DNA of 64,000 bases from Glycocaulis albus (GCF_014639075.1 NZ_BMFS01000002.1:294228-358227); one strand, 5' to 3'. Shown: positions 9,115-18,519, counted from the stretch's first letter. Program-made: numbers and translations. Notes: generated by a model not told the origin, from the sequence alone.

Positions 9115-9945
9115 TTAAAACTCCCACTTCATGGACTGGTTCAATGACCCGGCCATTTGCTCAAACAGGGCGGCATGCGTGTCATGCAGCTCGTCCTTCC
9201 ACCTCAGGTCCAGCCGGATGGCGTCCGGATGATCGCGGTAATAGGCCGCCGAGCGGGCGCCCGGTTGCACATCCGCGCCGCCCTGCTGTCCGCGTGCGGC
9301 CAGAAACTGCGTGCCGTTATTGCCGCCCAGCGGGTGATGCTCGCGGCTCGAGAAAGCCAGCATGGACGCATTGAAGGGCGCACCGATGAACGCCGCGAGG
9401 CGGCGCGCGGTGTCCTCCGGGCGCGTCGCCAGCTCTTCATAGGCAAGGTTCAGCACCTCGCCAGGAAAGTCCGCGGCCAGCGCGCGGGCGGCGGTGATCT
9501 GTTCCATCCACTCGGTTATCTGGGAGGCCGCATCGCGGTCGGGGTATTTGCGCAGCCGCGAATTGACCACCGCCCGCCCGTCACGGGTCAGGATGATGAG
9601 CCGGGCCATATGCCCGCCCGCCCGCAACTCTTCGGCGCGCGCGGCGATCCAGTCCGGCTTTTTCGAGGAATCGATAACGATCCGGGCGCCGGAATGCGCC
9701 GCGACCTGCTCGTAGAGGCCGCGTGATGTATCCCAGCGAAAGCCGTTCCAGAACGCACAGTCATCACCGCATATCTTGCAGGCCCGCTTCTTCAGCGGCT
9801 TGGTCATATCGCCGAGATAGCGGACCTTGGCCCCTTCCCCGATATACACCGCGCCTTCGAGCCCGGAGAGGATCATGCCCAGCAGGGTGGAGCCGGAATG
9901 GCCAGCCCCGCCAATCATCACACCCGTCAGGGCAGCGATATCCAT
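9115..9945 (-). CDS. Sulfotransferase family protein
   Basis: 276 residues from ATG at 9945, which has GGGGG upstream; an in-frame start at 9999 would add 18 residues without a ribosome binding site. PAPS-binding features are visible: the 5'-phosphosulfate loop GGAGHSGSTLLG near the N-terminus and the 3'-phosphate motif LIILTRDGRAVVNSRL. A CKICGDDC cysteine cluster near residue 60 is unusual for small sulfotransferases and may bind a metal or form disulfides. It is the first gene of an operon with the GT/sulfotransferase fusion and the ABC exporter, so it probably sulfates the same glycan or lipid. Confidence 0.85.
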   Translation of the reverse strand: MDIAALTGVMIGGAGHSGSTLLGMILSGLEGAVYIGEGAKVRYLGDMTKPLKKRACKICGDDCAFWNGFRWDTSRGLYEQVAAHSGARIVIDSSKKPDWIAARAEELRAGGHMARLIILTRDGRAVVNSRLRKYPDRDAASQITEWMEQITAARALAADFPGEVLNLAYEELATRPEDTARRLAAFIGAPFNASMLAFSSREHHPLGGNNGTQFLAARGQQGGADVQPGARSAAYYRDHPDAIRLDLRWKDELHDTHAALFEQMAGSLNQSMKWEF

Positions 9946-10085
9946 TTTGCGAATGCCCCCAGCGCCGGACGAGGCTAATTGCCTGCCTGCAAAGCACATA
10001 TCAGCCGCGTTTGTGCCGCTTCGCGCAAGTAAAATCTTGCAGTTCGATGCTTAGTGCGCCCGGATGGGCTGAGCATCACCAGAAG

Positions 10086-10170
10086 TGGTGCGGGTGAGAG
10101 GACTCGAACCTCCACGGATTGCTCCACTGGAACCTAAATCCAGCGCGTCTACCAGTTCCGCCACACCCGC
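10086..10170 (-). tRNA. tRNA-Leu (anticodon UAG)
   Basis: 85 nt including an encoded CCA (10086-10088). The acceptor stem GCGGGTG pairs with CACCCGC. The anticodon arm is a 5-bp stem with loop TTTAGGT, giving anticodon TAG. There is a long variable arm as expected for tRNA-Leu, and a GGTTCGAGTCC T-arm. Confidence 0.97.
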
Positions 10171-10215
10171 AACGGCGCTATCTCTAGCGAAAGAGACCGC
10201 GACGGGAAACCGGAT

Positions 10216-10833
10216 ATGACAACACCTGATGCAGGCGGTACACCCCCTGCCCCCATGGACTGGGATGCACGTTTTCGTGCCAACGATGCGCCGTGGGAGC
10301 GCAAGGGCCTGCATCCGGCGTTTGAGCACTGGCGGGGCCTTGGCCTGCTTCAGGCCGGCAAGTCGGTCTATGTACCGGGCTGCGGGCGCGGCGAGGAGCC
10401 GCTGGCGCTGGCGAGAGCTGGGCTGAACGTCACCGCCATCGACCTCTCCCCCACGGCAATCGACTGGCAGGTCGCCCGGTTCGCCGAAGCGGGCCTGATA
10501 GCGCATCTGGAAGCGGGAGACGCACTCGCCTACCGGCCCGAAGCGCCCTTCGACCTCTACTGGGAGCAGACTTTCCTCTGCGCCATTCCGCCCAGGCTGC
10601 GTGAGGCATACGAGGCGGGCGCGTACGCACAGATTCGCCCCGGCGGGGTGCTGCTTGCGCTCTTCATGCAGAAGGAGGAGATGGGCGGCCCGCCCTATGG
10701 CTGCGGCATCCCCGCCATGCGCGCCCTTTTCCCGGATACGCGCTGGCAATGGCCGGAGGACGAGCCGGCGGCCTTCCCCCATCCGGGCCTGAACGCCAAG
10801 GAGGAACTGGCCGTCGCGCTGGTGCGGCGTTAG
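10216..10833 (+). CDS. Thiopurine S-methyltransferase family SAM-dependent methyltransferase
   Basis: 205 residues, a single Rossmann-type class I methyltransferase. N-terminal WDARFRANDAPWERKGLHPA matches the TPMT family. The SAM-binding motif I is YVPGCGRGEEPLALA (about residues 54-68), followed by VTAIDLSPTAI. Conserved PPRLREAY and RPGGVLLALF lie further on. Members methylate thiols or selenium/tellurium compounds; the physiological substrate here is unknown. It stands alone, divergent from the tRNA-Leu gene and convergent with the nitroreductase. A double hairpin repeat follows it. Confidence 0.9.
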   Translation: MTTPDAGGTPPAPMDWDARFRANDAPWERKGLHPAFEHWRGLGLLQAGKSVYVPGCGRGEEPLALARAGLNVTAIDLSPTAIDWQVARFAEAGLIAHLEAGDALAYRPEAPFDLYWEQTFLCAIPPRLREAYEAGAYAQIRPGGVLLALFMQKEEMGGPPYGCGIPAMRALFPDTRWQWPEDEPAAFPHPGLNAKEELAVALVRR

Positions 10834-10858
10834 CGTTCGCCACCCAAGTAGCGCGTTT

Positions 10859-10911
10859 CCCCGACGAAAGTCGGGGTCCAGAAAACGACTGGGCACCGGC
10901 TTGCGCCGGTG
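10859..10911. repeat. Double-hairpin intergenic repeat between convergent genes
   Basis: Two short perfect stems: 10859-10865 with 10870-10876 (loop gaaa) and 10894-10900 with 10905-10911 (loop ttgc). The sequence following the first stem (ggggtcca) resembles the flanks of the larger palindromic repeats elsewhere in the window. Position between two convergent genes would allow use as a terminator, but there is no T-run. Confidence 0.5.
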
Positions 10912-10929
10912 AAACGCATTTGGGGGTGT

Positions 10930-11604
10930 TTATTCAATAAACCCGCAAATCTGGTCGAGCGGCTTTTTGTGAATCGCATGCAGCGGCACACGCGCGCCGT
11001 CTGCCGGATAGCCCACAACGATCAGCATGACAGGCTTCTCGTTCTCCGGGCGTCCGCACAGCTCGGTCAGGAACCCCATCGGGTTGGGTGTGTGGGTCAG
11101 TGTCGCAAGACCGGCCTGATGCAGGCTCGTCAGCAACAGCCCGCAGGCAATACCTACGCTCTCGGAGACATAGTAGTTCTTGCGATTATCACCAGGTTTG
11201 GGCCCGCCCCGGCGCTGCGCAAAGACCGCGATCAGCCAGGGCGCGGTTTCCAGAAACGGCTTGTCGGCGTCAGTCCCCAACGGGCCCAGTGCCTCCAGCC
11301 ATTCCGCGCCCGCCTTGCCCTCGTAGAAGGCGCGCTCTTCGGCCTCTGCCGCCTCGCGCAAGGTTTTGCGTAACGGCCCGCGCCCGATCACGGAGAAGAA
11401 CCAGGGCTGATGATTGGCGCCGCTGGGCGCGGTGCCAGCGGTCAGGATGGCGTGTTCAATGATCTCGCGTGGCACATCACGGTCCGAAAAATCGCGCACC
11501 GTGCGCCGCGTCTTCATCGCCTCGTAAAAGCCGAGCGCCCGCGCGCGCATCTCGCCTTCGGGCAGCTCTGTGAAGTCCAGCGGGATGGTGGGATGATCTC
11601 CCAC
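10930..11604 (-). CDS. Nitroreductase family protein (iodotyrosine deiodinase-like)
   Basis: 224 residues; FMN-dependent nitroreductase fold. FMN-contacting RRTVRDFSDRDVP lies near residue 33 and APSGANHQPWFFSVIG near residue 59. The C-terminal half has THTPNPMGFLTELCGRP and VVGYPADGARVP, which resembles the iodotyrosine deiodinase/flavin dehalogenase branch more than NfsA/NfsB; that sub-assignment is tentative. The start is GTG at 11604, one base overlapping the tdh stop, so it is coupled to tdh. A link to threonine breakdown is not obvious. Confidence 0.85.
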   Translation of the reverse strand: MGDHPTIPLDFTELPEGEMRARALGFYEAMKTRRTVRDFSDRDVPREIIEHAILTAGTAPSGANHQPWFFSVIGRGPLRKTLREAAEAEERAFYEGKAGAEWLEALGPLGTDADKPFLETAPWLIAVFAQRRGGPKPGDNRKNYYVSESVGIACGLLLTSLHQAGLATLTHTPNPMGFLTELCGRPENEKPVMLIVVGYPADGARVPLHAIHKKPLDQICGFIE

Positions 11605-12641
11605 TAGGCCGCGTCCCGCCAGTCGAGGATGACCTTGCCGGACTTGCCAGAGCGCATCGCATCAAAGCCGGTCTGGAACTCTTTCGCCGGCAGGCGGTGC
11701 GTGATCAGCTTCGAGACGTCGAGGCCGGACTGCAGCATGGCCAGCATCTTGTGCCAGGTCTCGAACATTTCGCGGCCATAAATGCCCTTGAAATTGATCG
11801 CGCGCATGATTAGCGAGCCCATGTCGAGGCTGAACGGTTTTGCGGGCAGGCCCAGCATGGCGATATTGCCGCCCATCACCATGTGATCGACCATCTGCTT
11901 GAAGGCGGGCTCTGCCCCGCTCATCTCCAGGCCAACATCAAAGCCTTCGGTCATTTTCAGCTCCGCCATCACATCGCGGAGATCTTCTTTCATCGTGTTG
12001 ACCGGACGCACGCTCGGCGCCACGCGGGTAGCAAGCTCCAGCCGGTCCGGGTTGATGTCGGTGATGACGATATGGCGCGCCCCGCAATGACGCGCCACGG
12101 CCGCCGCCATGATGCCGATAGGCCCAGCGCCGGTGATCAGTACGTCCTCGCCGACCAGATCAAAGGCGGTCGCCGTGTGCACGGCGTTACCCAGAGGATC
12201 GAGGAAGGCGGCAATCTCCATCGGCACATTATCGGGCAGCGGCACCACGTTGAAGGCGGGGATGCGTAAGTATTCGGCGAACGCGCCCGGCATGTTCACG
12301 CCAATGCCGCGCGTTTCAGGGTCGAGATGGAAGCGCCCGGCGCGTACGGCGCGCGATTTCTCGCCCACCACATGGCCCTCGCCGGAAACGCGCATGCCGG
12401 GCTTTACCCGCGTCACGTCGCTCCCTACCGCCTCGATGACGCCGCCAAACTCGTGGCCGACAACCATGGGCACGGGCACGTTCTTCTGCGCCCAGTCATC
12501 ATAGTTGTAGATATGGATATCGGTGCCGCAGATCGCCGTCATGTGGACGCGGATCAGCACATCGTCCGGCCCGATCTCGGGCTTGTCGACATCCTGCATC
12601 CAGAGGCCTTCACGCGGCTCGGCCTTCACTAGCGCTTTCAT
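11604..12641 (-). CDS. tdh: L-threonine 3-dehydrogenase
   Basis: 345 residues, a zinc alcohol dehydrogenase-type NAD enzyme oxidising threonine to 2-amino-3-ketobutyrate. Catalytic zinc ligands are present in ICGTDIH and VVGHEFGG. The NAD-binding [15 protein letters not shown] follows, and the family-specific [14 protein letters not shown] is clear. In place of the structural-zinc lobe CxxCxxCx7C of E. coli Tdh this protein has [17 protein letters not shown], with no cysteine. kbl, encoding the next enzyme, lies upstream on the same strand but is separated by an SPFH-tail gene and a duplicated kbl end. Confidence 0.96.
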   Translation of the reverse strand: MKALVKAEPREGLWMQDVDKPEIGPDDVLIRVHMTAICGTDIHIYNYDDWAQKNVPVPMVVGHEFGGVIEAVGSDVTRVKPGMRVSGEGHVVGEKSRAVRAGRFHLDPETRGIGVNMPGAFAEYLRIPAFNVVPLPDNVPMEIAAFLDPLGNAVHTATAFDLVGEDVLITGAGPIGIMAAAVARHCGARHIVITDINPDRLELATRVAPSVRPVNTMKEDLRDVMAELKMTEGFDVGLEMSGAEPAFKQMVDHMVMGGNIAMLGLPAKPFSLDMGSLIMRAINFKGIYGREMFETWHKMLAMLQSGLDVSKLITHRLPAKEFQTGFDAMRSGKSGKVILDWRDAA

Positions 12642-12745
12642 CGGGGTTCCTCCGGGGCAGGTGTTTTTATCTGCCCGCTATCTAGCGCATTGTGGAGGCC
12701 CGGCGAAGGGGATGGGTGCACTTCTGGTTCCGCAACGCATCCGCG

Positions 12746-12850
12746 TTGCGGAACCAGAAGAATGGATCCCGGGTCAAGCCCGGGAACCCGGTTGAGAAGC
12801 TCGGTGACAAATACCGGGGTCCCGGCCCCCGAGCCGGGACCCATAATTCG
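12746..12850. repeat. Compound palindromic repeat unit upstream of tdh
   Basis: Contains a first palindrome (cccgggtcaagcccggg, 12767-12783), a spacer resembling ccggttgagaagctcggtga, and a second palindrome with core cccggcccccgagccggg at 12821-12838. The same palindrome-spacer-palindrome order occurs twice at 22489-22752. A separate hairpin made of ggttccgcaacg and its complement lies just left, at about 12727-12753. Confidence 0.7.
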
Positions 12851-12884
12851 GTTCTACGCGGCGCGCGGCAAAGGCGAACGCCCC

Positions 12885-12939
12885 CTAAACCACCCCCAGC
12901 TTCTTGCCCACCTTGGTGAAGGTCTCGACCGCGCGGTCA
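12885..12939 (-). pseudogene. Duplicated kbl 3' end (remnant)
   Basis: Forty-seven bases (12892-12938) match the 3' end of kbl (13472-13518) with two mismatches. In frame they encode [15 protein letters not shown] and a TAG stop at 12885-12887, the same C-terminus as intact Kbl. No start or upstream coding sequence accompanies it. The two copies flank the SPFH-tail gene as direct repeats. Confidence 0.75.
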
Positions 12940-12951
12940 GACCGGAACGGA

Positions 12952-13353
12952 TCAATTCTGCGGTCGAGGCGCTTGAAGCCCTCTCGTGGCCTCCAGAATG
13001 GGCAGTCCCGCTTCTGTCGGGACGTAGATCACATCCTGCTGGTTCTCACTGAGGGCAAGGATCCAGAGATAGCGAAGATAACCTTCCGGACCGCCAAGTC
13101 CGTCCGCGATAATAGCGTTAGCTTCCGCCACGCCGCGTGCGCGCTCAACCTCGGCCTGGGCGTTCAGACGCTCAGACTCCAGACGGGCTTCGGCTTCCAG
13201 AACAGCAATCCTTCGGTTCTGTTCGGCGCGCACCAGCTCGGCCCGCCCCGCCTGTTCCTGCTGCCAGACCGAGTAGATCGGTACAATCCACATGGCGAGC
13301 GCCACCAGAATGACGCTCGAAATAACCAGAACGATGACCCCACCTGCGCGCAT
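12952..13353 (-). CDS. Small membrane protein resembling an SPFH/prohibitin C-terminal tail
   Basis: 133 residues from ATG at 13353 (GGAAGGG upstream); ATG at 13392 and GTG at 13413 are also possible. A single transmembrane helix (about residues 4-28) is followed by a charged coiled coil rich in Glu, Ala and Arg (AELVRAEQNRRIAVLEAEAR). The end, GYLRYLWILALSENQ then VIYVPTEAGLPILEA, is typical of the C-terminus of stomatin/prohibitin-type proteins. The SPFH domain itself is absent. The gene sits between kbl and tdh, bracketed by a duplicated piece of kbl. Function unknown; oligomerisation at the membrane is a guess. Confidence 0.7.
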   Translation of the reverse strand: MRAGGVIVLVISSVILVALAMWIVPIYSVWQQEQAGRAELVRAEQNRRIAVLEAEARLESERLNAQAEVERARGVAEANAIIADGLGGPEGYLRYLWILALSENQQDVIYVPTEAGLPILEATRGLQAPRPQN

Positions 13354-13464
13354 GCTGCCCTTCCAGACTGGTCTTGAAAACATTGGCCGCATCAGGCCCT
13401 CGCGAAACCACACACGTGGCTGGCGAGAGACTTACATGCTTTTCCGCAGAAGTTAACGTGCAGA

Positions 13465-14667
13465 TCAGACAACCCCCAGCTTCTTGCCCACCTTGGTAAA
13501 GGCCTCGACCGCGCGGTCGATCTGGTCTGGAGTGTGGGCGGCGCTCATCTGCGTGCGGATGCGCGCCTTGCCCTTGGGAACGACCGGATAGAAGAAACCG
13601 ATCACATAGACGCCTTCGTCCATCAGCGCTGACGCCATGTCCTGGGACAGCTTGGCATCGCCCAGCATGACAGGGATGATCGGGTGTTCGCCGGGCAGAA
13701 GCTCGAACCCGGCATCGCTCATCCCTGCGCGGAAGCGCTTCGCATTGCTGAAAAGCTGAGCGCGTAAGTCATCGCCATGCGCGACCATGTCCAGCGCCTT
13801 CAGGCTGGCGCCCGCAATCGCCGGAGCCAGCGAGTTGGAGAAGAGATAGGGCCGCGAGCGCTGGCGCAGAATGTCGATTACGGGTCGGCTGGCGCAGGTG
13901 AACCCGCCCATCGCCCCGCCCAGCGCCTTGCCGAGCGTGCCGGTGACGATATCGACCCGGCCGAGCACGCCGCAATGCTCGATACTGCCCCTGCCCTTGG
14001 CGCCCATGAAGCCATGGGCGTGGCAGTCATCGACCATGGTGATGGCGTCATATTTGTCGGCCAGATCGCAGATCTCTTTCAGCTTGGCGATATAGCCATC
14101 CATGGAGAACACGCCATCCGTGGCGATGAGGATGTGGCGGGCGCCGCTCGCGCGCGCCTCCTTTAGTTTCGCCTCCAGATCATCCATGTCCGAATTGGCG
14201 TAGCGATAGCGTTTCGCCTTGCACAGGCGGATGCCGTCGATGATGGAGGCGTGATTGAGCGCATCGGAGATGATGGCATCATTCTCGTCAAGCAGCGGCT
14301 CAAACAGGCCGCCATTGGCATCAAACGCCGCCGCGTAGAGGATCGCGTCCTCATGGCCGGTAAAGGCGGCCAGCGCCTTTTCCAGCTCACGGTGCACACT
14401 TTGCGTGCCGCAGATGAAGCGCACGGAAGCGACGCCAAATCCATAGCGGTCGAGCGCGTCCTTGGCGGCATTGATAAGCTCAGGCCGGTTGGCCAGGCCC
14501 AGATAGTTATTGGCGCAGAAATTGATGACATGGCTTTCGCCGCCCTTGCCCGCGACATCGATCTCGGAGAATTGCTGCGAGGTGATGACCCGCTCGCGCT
14601 TGTAGAGCCCGTCGGCCTCGATCTCCTGCAAGGTGCTGGCAAGATGGTCGTAAAAGCTGCTGGCCAT
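13465..14667 (-). CDS. kbl: Glycine C-acetyltransferase (2-amino-3-ketobutyrate CoA ligase)
   Basis: 400 residues from ATG at 14667, preceded by CGGAGA; the frame is open 96 codons further but those are not Kbl-like. PLP-dependent alpha-oxoamine synthase. The Schiff-base lysine lies in [13 protein letters not shown], with [11 protein letters not shown] and [10 protein letters not shown] also conserved. It cleaves 2-amino-3-ketobutyrate with CoA to glycine and acetyl-CoA, completing the threonine route begun by Tdh. The usual direct kbl-tdh adjacency is interrupted by the SPFH-tail gene. Confidence 0.97.
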   Translation of the reverse strand: MASSFYDHLASTLQEIEADGLYKRERVITSQQFSEIDVAGKGGESHVINFCANNYLGLANRPELINAAKDALDRYGFGVASVRFICGTQSVHRELEKALAAFTGHEDAILYAAAFDANGGLFEPLLDENDAIISDALNHASIIDGIRLCKAKRYRYANSDMDDLEAKLKEARASGARHILIATDGVFSMDGYIAKLKEICDLADKYDAITMVDDCHAHGFMGAKGRGSIEHCGVLGRVDIVTGTLGKALGGAMGGFTCASRPVIDILRQRSRPYLFSNSLAPAIAGASLKALDMVAHGDDLRAQLFSNAKRFRAGMSDAGFELLPGEHPIIPVMLGDAKLSQDMASALMDEGVYVIGFFYPVVPKGKARIRTQMSAAHTPDQIDRAVEAFTKVGKKLGVV

Positions 14668-14746
14668 GGCGGTGGTCTCCGGTTTCTCGTGTTCGCAACC
14701 GGGATAGGCCAAGCGGCTTGGCAGGGCAATGCGCAGAGGCGTGAAA

Positions 14747-14770
14747 CCCCGGACGCAAAGCGATCCGGGG
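14747..14770 (-). terminator. Possible terminator or hairpin after clpA
   Basis: A 7-bp stem (ccccgga at 14747-14753 with tccgggg at 14764-14770) in the 172-bp gap between clpA and kbl. Read on the minus strand it is followed by TTTCACG, a weak T-run, so the terminator call is tentative. Confidence 0.35.
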
Positions 14771-14839
14771 CCTCTATCGATAGTTCTGAAACAGGTCCCG
14801 GCTCTCCCTTCGGTCGGCCGGGAGTTCAAGCAACGAGGT

Positions 14840-17167
14840 CTACCGCACCGGCTCAGGCTTGCGCCTGGCGCCGGACTTGCCCTTGCCTTGCGGCTTGATG
14901 CGGTCGCCGGGGATGATCTCGAAATCGAGCCGGTCCTCGTCGGCGGCATCGACATCCACCTTCACCACACCGCCCTTGCGCAGCTGGCCAAACAGGATTT
15001 CGTCGGCCAGAGGCTTCTTGATGTGCTCCTGGATGACGCGCCCCAGCGGACGCGCGCCGAATTTCTCGTCATAGCCGCGCGCGGCGAGCCACGCCTTGGC
15101 CGGTTCGGTCAGCTCGAAGGTCACACCCCGGTCTGACAGCTGGGCTTCCAGCTCCAGCACGAACTTCTCCACCACGCGGGCCACGACATCCTGTTTCAGG
15201 CCCGCAAAGCCGATCACCGCATCGAGACGGTTGCGAAATTCCGGCGTGAACAGTTTCTCGATCGCCGCCGTGTCCTCGCCCTCACGCTTGCCGCGGCCAA
15301 AGCCGATAGCTTCCTTGGCGGCATCGGACGCGCCCGCATTCGTGGTCATGATGAGCACCACATTGCGGAAGTCGATCTTCTTGCCGTTGGCATCCGTCAG
15401 CTCGCCATTATCCATGACCTGCAGGAGGATGTTGAAGATATCCGGGTGGGCCTTCTCGATCTCGTCCATCAGCAGGACAGAGTGCGGATGCTGGTCCACG
15501 GCATCAGACAGCTGGCCGCCCTGATCATAGCCGACATAGCCCGGAGGCGCCCCAAGAAGGCGGCTTACCGTGTGGCGCTCCATGTACTCGCTCATGTCAA
15601 AGCGCAGGAGCTCCACCCCCAGCACCGAGGCGAGCTGGCGGGCAACTTCCGTCTTGCCAACGCCTGTCGGCCCGGAGAACAGATAGCAGCCAATCGGCTT
15701 TCTCGGCTCGCGCAGGCCCGCACGGGCCAGCTTGATGGCACTGGACAGCTTGGAGATCGCCTCGTCCTGGCCATAGACGACGCGTTTGAGCGACACATCG
15801 AGATCCTTCAGAACGCGCTCGTCCGACTTCGACACCGATTTCGGAGGGATGCGGGCCATCTTCGCAACGACCGTCTCCACTTCCTTGACGCCAATCGTCT
15901 TCTTCCTCTTGGAAGGCGGCACGAGACGCATGGAAGCACCGGCCTCGTCGATCACGTCGATGGCCTTGTCCGGCAGCTTGCGGTCACCGATATACCGATC
16001 AGCCAGTTCCACCGCGCTTTTCAGCGCTTCATTGGTGAAGCGCACATCGTGGAATTCCTCGAAATAGGGTTTCAGCCCCTGCAGGATCTTGATGGCATCG
16101 GCCACGCTTGGCTCCACCACATCAATCTTCTGGAAGCGGCGGGCGAGCGCCCGGTCCTTCTCGAAGTGCTGGCGGTATTCCTTGTAAGTCGTTGATCCCA
16201 TGCAGCGCAGCGAGCCGGACTGCAGGGCGGGTTTGAGCAGATTGGACGCATCCATCGCCCCGCCGGACGTGGCGCCAGCGCCGATTACCGTGTGAATCTC
16301 GTCGATGAACAGCACCGCGTTGGGCCGCGCCTCCAGCGCCTTGACCACCTGCTTGACGCGTTCCTCGAAATCACCCCGATAGCGCGTACCAGCAAGCAGC
16401 GCGCCCATGTCGAGCGAGTAGATCGTCGCCTCTTCCAGCACTTCAGGTACATTGCCTTCGACGATCAGCCGGGCAAGGCCTTCCGCGATGGCCGTCTTGC
16501 CAACGCCCGGATCGCCAACCAGTAGCGGGTTGTTCTTGCGGCGGCGGCAGAGAATCTGCACGCAGCGCTCCACTTCCGCTGCCCGCCCGATCAGCGGATC
16601 AACGCTGCCCGCCCTGGCCTTGGCGTTCAGGTCAACGCAATAGGCGGCCAGCGCATCATCCTTGTCCTCGGCCGCGTCCTCATCGGCTTCGTCAGCGCCT
16701 GTCGGGCGGCGGCTTTCATCGGCGCCGGGCTTCTTGGCAATGCCATGGGAGATGAAATTGACCGCGTCGTAGCGGGTCATGTCCCGCTCGGCCAGGAAGT
16801 AGGCGGCATGGCTTTCGCGCTCGGCAAAGAGCGCGACCAGCACGTTTGCGCCGGTCACTTCCTCGCGCCCCGAATTCTGCACGTGAATCACCGCGCGCTG
16901 GATGACGCGCTGGAATCCGGCGGTCGGCTTGGCGTCATCGTCATTGTCCACGATCAGGCTCGCCAGCTCATTGTCGACATAATCGCCAAGCGTGGTGCGC
17001 AGCTCTTCCACGTCCACGTCGCACGCACGCATCACGGCAGCAGCATCCTCGTCATCGCAGAGCGCCAGCAGCAGGTGCTCCAGCGTCGCGAACTCGTGCC
17101 GGCGCTCATTGGCCGCCGTCAGCGCGATATGCAGGCTTTGCTCTAGGGCAGGCGAAAATGATGGCAC
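14840..17167 (-). CDS. clpA: ATP-dependent Clp protease ATP-binding subunit ClpA
   Basis: 775 residues with the full class I layout. The double Clp N-domain occupies about residues 1-145. The first AAA+ module has [15 protein letters not shown] and [14 protein letters not shown]. The second has [15 protein letters not shown] and a DEIEKAH Walker B. The acidic linker near residue 150 is typical of ClpA. ClpA unfolds substrates, including N-degron proteins delivered by ClpS, for ClpP. It begins 4 bp after clpS on the same strand, so the two are cotranscribed. Confidence 0.98.
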   Translation of the reverse strand: MPSFSPALEQSLHIALTAANERRHEFATLEHLLLALCDDEDAAAVMRACDVDVEELRTTLGDYVDNELASLIVDNDDDAKPTAGFQRVIQRAVIHVQNSGREEVTGANVLVALFAERESHAAYFLAERDMTRYDAVNFISHGIAKKPGADESRRPTGADEADEDAAEDKDDALAAYCVDLNAKARAGSVDPLIGRAAEVERCVQILCRRRKNNPLLVGDPGVGKTAIAEGLARLIVEGNVPEVLEEATIYSLDMGALLAGTRYRGDFEERVKQVVKALEARPNAVLFIDEIHTVIGAGATSGGAMDASNLLKPALQSGSLRCMGSTTYKEYRQHFEKDRALARRFQKIDVVEPSVADAIKILQGLKPYFEEFHDVRFTNEALKSAVELADRYIGDRKLPDKAIDVIDEAGASMRLVPPSKRKKTIGVKEVETVVAKMARIPPKSVSKSDERVLKDLDVSLKRVVYGQDEAISKLSSAIKLARAGLREPRKPIGCYLFSGPTGVGKTEVARQLASVLGVELLRFDMSEYMERHTVSRLLGAPPGYVGYDQGGQLSDAVDQHPHSVLLMDEIEKAHPDIFNILLQVMDNGELTDANGKKIDFRNVVLIMTTNAGASDAAKEAIGFGRGKREGEDTAAIEKLFTPEFRNRLDAVIGFAGLKQDVVARVVEKFVLELEAQLSDRGVTFELTEPAKAWLAARGYDEKFGARPLGRVIQEHIKKPLADEILFGQLRKGGVVKVDVDAADEDRLDFEIIPGDRIKPQGKGKSGARRKPEPVR

Positions 17168-17171
17168 GGGA

Positions 17172-17537
17172 CTAGTCCTTTTCCATGGTGCACTGGAGAG
17201 GATGCTGTGCCCGGCGCGCGGCGTCCATAACCTGCGCCACCTTGGTCTCAGCTACCTCGAAGGTAAAAACGCCGCAAACCCCCACCCCATTCTGGTGAAC
17301 GTGCAGCATGATGCGAGTCGCGTCTTCCTGGTCCTTGTGAAAAATCACCATCAGGACCTGGATGACGAACTCCATCGGGGTGAAGTCGTCATTGAGCAGC
17401 AGGACCTTGTACATGGAGGGGCGCTCGGTGCGCGGGCGCGTCTTCACGGTAATGCCGGTCTGGCGTTCCGTGTCGCCCGGCCCCGGACCCGTTGGTCCCT
17501 TTGGTCCCGATGGTTTGCGCGGGTCCGTCATGCCCAT
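17172..17537 (-). CDS. clpS: ATP-dependent Clp protease adaptor ClpS
   Basis: 121 residues. A Pro/Gly-rich disordered N-terminus of about 40 residues is followed by the ClpS core with [20 protein letters not shown], which carries the DDFTPMEF substrate-pocket motif, and [16 protein letters not shown]. ClpS binds N-end-rule residues and docks on the ClpA N-domain. It precedes clpA by 4 bp. The N-terminal extension is longer than in E. coli ClpS but of the same disordered kind. Confidence 0.97.
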   Translation of the reverse strand: MGMTDPRKPSGPKGPTGPGPGDTERQTGITVKTRPRTERPSMYKVLLLNDDFTPMEFVIQVLMVIFHKDQEDATRIMLHVHQNGVGVCGVFTFEVAETKVAQVMDAARRAQHPLQCTMEKD

Positions 17538-17694
17538 TCGCTGATCCGCCTCGCCTCACACAAATCTGCGGGCACAAATGCACCCGTCTGGTGAATTAAA
17601 TAGGCATGCGGGGGCCAGTGAGAAGCCCTCAAATCCGCTTGTTAACAGTCCGCACCCGCGAAGGGCGGCTGGAATCGCGATTTTCGATGGGGCT

Positions 17695-17770
17695 TGGTGA
17701 GCCGGCCGGGGCTCGAACCCGGGACCTACTGATTAAAAGTCAGTTGCTCTACCAGCTGAGCTACCGGCTC
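17695..17770 (-). tRNA. tRNA-Lys (anticodon UUU)
   Basis: 76 nt with an encoded CCA (17695-17697). Acceptor GAGCCGG pairs with CCGGCTC, the D-arm is TAGCTCAGCTGGTAGAGC, and the anticodon loop CTTTTAA gives anticodon TTT. The T-arm contains GGTTCGAGCCC. Confidence 0.97.
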
Positions 17771-17913
17771 TCATCAAGAGTGCGCGTATCTATAGAGGCA
17801 CGCCGCGCCGGTCAAGGCGCTCAAGTGCGTCACGATTGCGCGCTGCTTCATCATGTTTGCCATGGCTTTGCCATCATGGGTAGACACCCTGTTCCGGCAG
17901 GAGGACCGGCTTG

Positions 17914-18519
17914 ATGAATTTTGCGCGTGTGGTGGTGATGTGTGGTGTGTCGGCGCTGGCGGTTTCCGCCTGCACGACATCGCGCGAGACATTCGATGAG
18001 GCGGCAGGGCGTACCATGCCGGCAGCCTATGATGCGCTGGGCGCGCCGCGCGAACGTCCGGGCGCCGTGATGGTGGAGGAAGGCGAGCGCACTGTGCCGA
18101 CGCCCTATGGCGGCAGCGGCGCCCGCCGGGTGTGCTCCACCGTCGCTACCGACATCGCCCGCCTGACAGCCGTGCTCGGCCCTGACCGTGAACAACCCCC
18201 TGCTCCCACGCAGACCAGCGAGGAGGCCCGCGAGCGCTCCATGTGGGATAGCGGGCAGGATTTGCTGTCACGTGCGCCGGACGCGGCGCAGGACGCTGCC
18301 GTGGACGCCTATTATTCCGCGATTGTGGGCCTGAACCCGGTCAGGCCCGTCGCCCGCTTTGTGCAGAACTCGGCGCGAATCGAGGCCGAGGCACGCGCCC
18401 AGCGCGAAATGGCCGACCGCCGCCGCGCCTATTTGCGCGGGCTGTATGACGGTTTCGGCTGCAACCGGCGCGTTCTGGAGCAGACCTTCATCCGCTACGG
18501 ACTGGCTGACGCCGAATAG
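17914..18519 (+). CDS. Hypothetical lipoprotein
   Basis: 201 residues from ATG at 17914 with GAGGACC upstream; a TTG one codon earlier is less likely. The signal peptide ends in lipobox AVSAC, so it should be a lipoprotein. The C-terminal region, RAQREMADRRRAYLRGLYDG followed by FGC, resembles AAQREIAEKRWYWLSGLYQG in the exported protein at 22899-23384, which suggests a small family. The central part is helical and Ala-rich with two cysteines. No known function. It stands alone, downstream of tRNA-Lys on the opposite strand. Confidence 0.75.
   Translation: MNFARVVVMCGVSALAVSACTTSRETFDEAAGRTMPAAYDALGAPRERPGAVMVEEGERTVPTPYGGSGARRVCSTVATDIARLTAVLGPDREQPPAPTQTSEEARERSMWDSGQDLLSRAPDAAQDAAVDAYYSAIVGLNPVRPVARFVQNSARIEAEARAQREMADRRRAYLRGLYDGFGCNRRVLEQTFIRYGLADAE

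Noticed and set aside
10051..10896. 281-codon minus-strand frame
   Set aside because: It covers the tRNA-Leu gene and is antisense to the well-supported TPMT-family gene.
14668..14955. Upstream in-frame extension of kbl by 96 codons
   Set aside because: It overlaps the clpA 3' end region, is not Kbl-like, and the ATG at 14667 has a good ribosome binding site.
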